From Deltaproteobacteria bacterium (GTDB lineage Bacteria; Myxococcota_A; UBA9042), in assembly GCA_020632665.1 (NCBI GenBank), contig JACKFC010000018.1, forward strand, positions 43,934-107,933: a DNA stretch of 64,000 nt, written 5' to 3'. Each line of letters starts with the position of its first letter. Position 1 is the stretch's first letter. Below the pieces are notes generated by a model. That model did no database searches. It was not told the origin of the DNA and was given only the letters and a program-made list of their open reading frames with translations. Below are positions 59,723-64,000 of the stretch, piece after piece. The position numbers were made by a program, and so were the translations under genes.

Positions 59723-59756
59723 GGCCGCGGCGCAGCGACCGCCGCGGCCCGCTTTT
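59723..59756 (+). terminator. Rho-independent terminator
   Basis: A perfect 10-bp GC stem (GGCCGCGGCG at 59723-59732 with CGCCGCGGCC at 59740-59749), a 7-nt loop, then CGCTTTT. It ends the peroxidase/YtkA-like operon 5 bp before the stop of the converging giant gene. Confidence 0.7.
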
Positions 59757-59760
59757 CCGC

Positions 59761-62700
59761 CTACTTCGACCAATAATCCGTCTGCTCGAAGCAGTAGAGG
59801 TGGCCCTTGTAGTTGCACCGCTGGGTGGTGCACGAGGTCGTCCACGCGCTGTTGTTCAGCGTCGCGTTGCCGCTGGCGCCGCGGTAGCTGCTCGACGTCG
59901 TCGTCGTATTCCAGTTCGAGCAATAGTAGATCGACGAGGTGCTGTTCGCGCGGTTGCCGGCAGTATTCGTGCCGGTCCACACCGAGGGCAGCGAGTTCGA
60001 GCCGCAATACGAGGTGCTGGCGGTGGTCGGCACCTTGCTACCCAGCTCGGTGACGTCGATCGGGTTGTCGAGCGTGCCGTCGACCAGGTCGTTCCAGTTC
60101 AGCGCGATCAGGCCGCCGTCCAGGCGCCGGTACGGGACCGTCGACTTGTCGTGGTAGATCGACGGGTAGGTCGTCGAGTCGGCGATCCACGCCAACCAGG
60201 TGCCGCCGAGGTTGGCCGCGCTCGCCGCAGCCTGGCACTTCGCGTGGGCGCCGGTGACGCCACCGAGGCTCGCAGCGAAGGCCTCGTTGGTGACGAAAGC
60301 ACGCCGGCTGACCGTGCAGCCCTTGGCCGGATCGGCCTTGTATTCGCACTCACCCGTCGCTTCATTGCACGAATCCAGCGTGCAGGTGTTGGAGTCGTCG
60401 CAATCCTTCGGCACGCCGCCGACGCAGAAGCCCTGGTTGCACAGGCGCTTGCCCAAGCACGGCTTGCCGTCGATGCAGGCCGCGCCGTCGGTGACCGGCG
60501 TCGAGCTGCAGGTATCCTTGGTCTCGTCGCAGGCGTTGTCGGTGCACTCGGTGCCGTCGTCGCAATCGTTGAAGGGCGTCGCCATCCGACGAATCCGCTG
60601 GTTGCCGGCTTCGCTGATGTAGACGTTGAACGATTTGTCGATCGCGATGCCCTGCGGCGCGTTGAACATCGCCTCGAGCGCGTCGGCATCCTTGTAGCCG
60701 CCGGTGCCGCTGCCGGCGACGGTGTCGACCGTGCCGTCTTCGAGCACGCGGCGGATGCGGTGGTTGCTGCGGTCCGCGACCCAGACCCCGCCGTCGGGCG
60801 AGATGGCCAGCGCGTAGGGATAGTAGAACTTCGCGGCGGCACCCTTGCCGTCGGCGTAGGTCGTGGTGCCGTTGCCGGCCACGGTGGTGACCTGCCCGTT
60901 CTCGATCCGACGGATGCGATGGTTGTTGCCGTCGGCGACCCAGACCCGGCCCTTGCCGTCGACCGCGATGCCACGCGGGTAGTAGAAGCGGGCGCTGGCG
61001 GCCGCGCCGTCGAGGAACGACGACGAGCCCGAACCGGCGTGCAGCGTCACCGCCTTGTTGCCGTCGATCTTGCGGATGCGGTGGTTGTTGGTGTCCGCGA
61101 CGTAGATGTCGCCGTTCTTCTGGTCGAAGGCGATGCCTTCCGGAGTATTGAAGCTGGCCGCGGTGCCGGTGCCGTTGACGAAGGTCGCCGAGCCGCTGCC
61201 CGCGATGGTCGTCACCACGCCGCCGGCGGTCACGTGGCGGATGCGCTGGTTGCTGCGGTCCGCGACGTAGACGCCCGATTTGCCGTCGCTGGCGACGTCA
61301 CTCGGGTAGTAGAAACGCGCCGCATTGCCTTGGCCATCGACGTAGCCGTTGCTCAGTGGGCCACCAGCGACGGTGCTGACGATGCCCTTGGAGGTGGCGC
61401 GGCGGATGGTGTGGGTGCCGTAGTCTGCGATCCAGACGTTGCCCTGCAGATCGACCGCGACACCGCGCGGGTTGTTGAATTGTGCCGAGGCGCCCTTGCC
61501 GTCGTTGTGACCGGCGGCTGCCTGACCGGCGAGGGTGCTGACCTCGCGGCCGTCGCCGACGCACGCGCCGGCGGAGCAGCGGTCGTTGACGGTGCAGAAC
61601 AGACCGTCGCTGCACAGGCCCTCGGTCGGGGTGAAGACACAATCTCCGGAGAAGGCGTTGCAGCTGTCGTTGGTGCACGAGTTCTTGTCGTCGCAGGCCT
61701 TGGCGGTGCCGCCGCTGCAGCCGCCCTTGCCGTCGCATTTCTCGCCGGTGGTGCAGCCGTTGCCGTCGTCACACGCACCGCCGGCGGCGATCGTCACGAA
61801 GTCGCACTTTCCGGTCTGCTTGTCGCAGCTATCGACGGTGCACGCCTGGTTGTCGACGCAGATCGTCTTGGTCGACGCCATGCGACGGATCCGGTGGTTG
61901 TTGCGGTCGGCGATGAGGACGGTGCCGTCCGGTGCGAGCGCGATGCCGGCCGGAGAATTCAGCTTCGCCGTGCCCGGTGCACCGTTGCCGTAACCGCTGC
62001 CGGCGCTGCCGACGATGGTCGCGACCTCGCCCTGCGGCGTGACGCGGCGGATCCGGTGGCCGCTGCGAGTCACGACGAGCAGGTTGCCGTTCGCGTCGAG
62101 TGAGAGACCCGAAGGCGAGGAGAACGAAGCGTTGGTGCCGATGCCGTCGGTGGTGCCGGAGGAGCCGCTGCCGGCGAGGGTGCTGACGCTGCCGTCGGGC
62201 GCGATGGCGCGGATCCGGTGGTTGCTGTAGTCGGCGACGAAGATCTCACCCTTGCTGCCGAAGAGGACGTCGTAGGGGTTGCTGAACTTGGCGTTGTTCG
62301 CCGGGCCGTCGACCCAGCCGCTGCCCGCCTGGCCGGCGACGGTGGTGACCACGCCAGTGGAGTCGATCTTGCGGACGCGCTGGTTGCCCGTATCCGCGAC
62401 GTAGAGGTTGCCGTTCGGGTCGATATCGATGCCCTGCGGGCTGTTGAACTTCGCCGAGGAGCCCTTGCCGTCGGCGTAGCTCGCCGAGCCATTGCCCGCC
62501 ACAGTCGTCGTGGTGCCGTCGGCGGCGACCGCGCGGATCCGGTGGTTGCTGCGGTCGGCGACGAAGACCGTGCCCTTGTCGTCCACCGCCACGCCAGCGG
62601 GGTAGTAGAAGCGCGCGACGTTGCCGGCGCCGTCCTGGAAGCTGGCGCTGCCGGTTCCGGCGAGCGTGCTGACCTGACCGTCCTTGGTGATCTTGCGGAT

Positions 62701-64000
62701 GCGGTGGTTGTAGTTGTCGGCGATGTAGGCGTTGCCGGCCGCGTCGACGGTGACGTCCTCAGGGTAGTAGAAGCGCGCCGTCGCGGCGGCACCGTCGAGG
62801 AAGCTCGCCGAGCCGCTGCCGGCGAGCGTGTCGACGGCGCCCGGGCCGGAGACGCAGGCGCCGCCGACGCAGACGTCGCCCTTGGTGCAGGCATCACCGT
62901 CGTCACAGGCCTTGTTCAGGTTCTTGTAGACGCAATCACCGGTCGCCGGGTCGCAGGCGTCGTCGGTGCACGGCGAGCTGTCGTCGCACGTCTTGCCCTT
63001 GCCGCCGCACTGCCCGGCCAGGTCGCAGACATCGCCGACCGTGCAGGCCGAGCCGTCATCGCAGGCATCGCCCGGCTGCAGGGTGTCGAAGATGCAGGCA
63101 CCGGTTGCCTTGTCGCAGCTGTCCTTGGTGCAGGGATTGCCGTCGTTGCAGACCTTCTTCGCCGCCTTCGCCATCCGGATCCGGTTGTTGCCGGAATCGG
63201 CGATGAAGAGGTTGCCGGTCGCGTCGATGGCGATCGCCGACGGCTTGTTGAGCTGGGCCTGCTGGCCGGTGCCGTCCTTGAAGCCGAACTGGCCGGTGCC
63301 GGCGATGGTGCTGACCGCGCCGGACTCGATGCTGCGCAGGGCGTGGTTGCCGGCGTCGGCGACCACGATGCGGCCGGTGCTGTCTGCCGCCACGCCGGAC
63401 GGGGTGTGGAACTGTGCGCTGGCGGCGGCGCCGTCCTTCAGCGCAGCGGTGCCGTCGCCGGCCAGCGTCTCGACTTTGTCGGCCTTGAGCAGGCGGATGC
63501 GGTGGTTCTGGCTGTCGGCGACCAAGATGTCGCCACCGGCGAGGACGAAGACGTCGCTCGGGCTGCTGAAGCGCGCCTGCGCCACGCCGCCGTCGAGGAA
63601 GGCCGCGGTGCCGTCTCCGGCGAGGGTGATGACCGCGCCGGTGCCGAGGTCGACCTTGCGGATGCGGTGGTTGCTGCGGTCGGCGACGATGAGGTTGCCC
63701 TTGGCGTCGATCGCGATGCCCTCGGGGTTGTTGAAGCGCGCCGAAGCCTTGTCGCCGTCGAGGAAGCCGCCGGTGCCTTGGCCCGCTGCGGTGGTCACGC
63801 TGCCGTCGGCGGCGATGGCGCGGATGCGGTGGTTCATCCGGTCGGCGACGTAGAGCGTGCCGTTCACTGCGAGCGCGACATCGGCCGGCTGCTGGAAGCG
63901 CGCGACCGTGGCGGTGCCGTCGAGGAAGCCGGTCGTGCCGCTACCCGCGAAGGTATCGGTGGTTCCGTCGGCCTTCACCCGGCGGATGCGGTGGTTGAAG
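59761..64000 (-). CDS. giant NHL-propeller / CTDC protein with C-terminal DUF1554-like domain (5' end outside window)
   Basis: At least 1412 residues are visible and the frame runs off the right edge. From the edge inward: an NHL block cut by the window (five full repeats plus the end of one more, 64000 to about 63170); a CTDC cysteine block (to about 62850); six NHL repeats (to about 61880); a cysteine block (to about 61560); six NHL repeats (to about 60590); a cysteine block; then a C-terminal domain of about 185 residues (60310-59761). That domain begins AFVTNEAFAASLGGVTGAHAKCQAAA and ends in paired cysteines and CFEQTDYW. This matches the DUF1554 pattern, a lectin-like fold. It is a partial architectural paralogue of the 21.9-kb lipoprotein with another tip domain. 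Surface adhesion is the likely role. Confidence 0.9.
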   Translation of the reverse strand, partial: FNHRIRRVKADGTTDTFAGSGTTGFLDGTATVARFQQPADVALAVNGTLYVADRMNHRIRAIAADGSVTTAAGQGTGGFLDGDKASARFNNPEGIAIDAKGNLIVADRSNHRIRKVDLGTGAVITLAGDGTAAFLDGGVAQARFSSPSDVFVLAGGDILVADSQNHRIRLLKADKVETLAGDGTAALKDGAAASAQFHTPSGVAADSTGRIVVADAGNHALRSIESGAVSTIAGTGQFGFKDGTGQQAQLNKPSAIAIDATGNLFIADSGNNRIRMAKAAKKVCNDGNPCTKDSCDKATGACIFDTLQPGDACDDGSACTVGDVCDLAGQCGGKGKTCDDSSPCTDDACDPATGDCVYKNLNKACDDGDACTKGDVCVGGACVSGPGAVDTLAGSGSASFLDGAAATARFYYPEDVTVDAAGNAYIADNYNHRIRKITKDGQVSTLAGTGSASFQDGAGNVARFYYPAGVAVDDKGTVFVADRSNHRIRAVAADGTTTTVAGNGSASYADGKGSSAKFNSPQGIDIDPNGNLYVADTGNQRVRKIDSTGVVTTVAGQAGSGWVDGPANNAKFSNPYDVLFGSKGEIFVADYSNHRIRAIAPDGSVSTLAGSGSSGTTDGIGTNASFSSPSGLSLDANGNLLVVTRSGHRIRRVTPQGEVATIVGSAGSGYGNGAPGTAKLNSPAGIALAPDGTVLIADRNNHRIRRMASTKTICVDNQACTVDSCDKQTGKCDFVTIAAGGACDDGNGCTTGEKCDGKGGCSGGTAKACDDKNSCTNDSCNAFSGDCVFTPTEGLCSDGLFCTVNDRCSAGACVGDGREVSTLAGQAAAGHNDGKGASAQFNNPRGVAVDLQGNVWIADYGTHTIRRATSKGIVSTVAGGPLSNGYVDGQGNAARFYYPSDVASDGKSGVYVADRSNQRIRHVTAGGVVTTIAGSGSATFVNGTGTAASFNTPEGIAFDQKNGDIYVADTNNHRIRKIDGNKAVTLHAGSGSSSFLDGAAASARFYYPRGIAVDGKGRVWVADGNNHRIRRIENGQVTTVAGNGTTTYADGKGAAAKFYYPYALAISPDGGVWVADRSNHRIRRVLEDGTVDTVAGSGTGGYKDADALEAMFNAPQGIAIDKSFNVYISEAGNQRIRRMATPFNDCDDGTECTDNACDETKDTCSSTPVTDGAACIDGKPCLGKRLCNQGFCVGGVPKDCDDSNTCTLDSCNEATGECEYKADPAKGCTVSRRAFVTNEAFAASLGGVTGAHAKCQAAASAANLGGTWLAWIADSTTYPSIYHDKSTVPYRRLDGGLIALNWNDLVDGTLDNPIDVTELGSKVPTTASTSYCGSNSLPSVWTGTNTAGNRANSTSSIYYCSNWNTTTTSSSYRGASGNATLNNSAWTTSCTTQRCNYKGHLYCFEQTDYWSK

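Overview
The window is very GC-rich DNA, densely coded on both strands with many 4-bp ATGA and 1-bp TGATG gene overlaps. The gene content points to a myxobacterium-like member of the Myxococcota (the former delta-proteobacteria). The signs are many large lipoproteins, cysteine-rich slime-mould-type (CTDC) and MopE-type repeats, NHL propeller proteins, an OmpA protein with thrombospondin type 3 repeats, and a carotenoid cluster governed by a B12-binding CarH regulator beside an ECF sigma factor. I saw no phage, transposon, CRISPR array or tRNA, so this looks like ordinary chromosome with a large secreted and surface component.

Layout: 1-1.2 kb holds the end of a FetAB-type ABC exporter. 1.2-1.45 kb holds a probable 6S RNA with its own promoter and terminator, which I found by folding rather than by ORF. 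1.5-12.7 kb has a prolyl oligopeptidase lipoprotein (minus), then OmpA/TSP3, a penicillin-acylase-family lipoprotein, a tandem universal stress protein and an AsmA-like/GT51 peptidoglycan polymerase. 12.7-21.8 kb has a SprT-like/DUF2786 protein with RecQ, an M20 peptidase, a FIST sensor protein, MalQ with a Nudix CoA pyrophosphatase, and a Kir-type potassium channel. 21.9-29 kb is surface biology: a 1630-aa lipoprotein with two six-bladed NHL propellers, a MORN-type protein and a lipoprotein. 29-37.3 kb has a parC-parE-unknown operon facing an RNA m5U methyltransferase/lipoprotein pair. 37.35-37.51 kb is a dense array of four inverted repeats. 37.5-40 kb has asnS and a SirB1-like protein. 40.1-46.2 kb is a fibre-like repeat protein with two lipoproteins.

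46.2-57.8 kb is the carotenoid/light-response island. On the minus strand lies crtC-crtD, followed closely by a phosphatase-family lipoprotein, an outer-membrane-like protein and another lipoprotein. On the plus strand is crtY/L-crtE-crtB. Then come an ECF sigma gene and a divergent carH gene. Their 238-bp intergenic region carries oriented 11-bp direct repeats, the operator architecture expected for a CarH tetramer. The CarH protein keeps the adenosylcobalamin light-sensing residues (W180, E190-H191, H227). Together these suggest light release of CarH, expression of the sigma factor and carotenoid synthesis. The enzymes present would favour a monocyclic, 1'-hydroxylated carotenoid.

57.8-64 kb has a nitroreductase, a dihaem cytochrome c peroxidase with a His-rich YtkA/FixH-like lipoprotein, and the 3' part of a giant NHL/CTDC protein that ends in a DUF1554-like domain and runs off the right edge.

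Several promoters share a sigma-70-like form (TTGxxx, 16-18 bp, TAxxxx). All coordinates, folds and motif readings were made by eye from the sequence; no database search was run.
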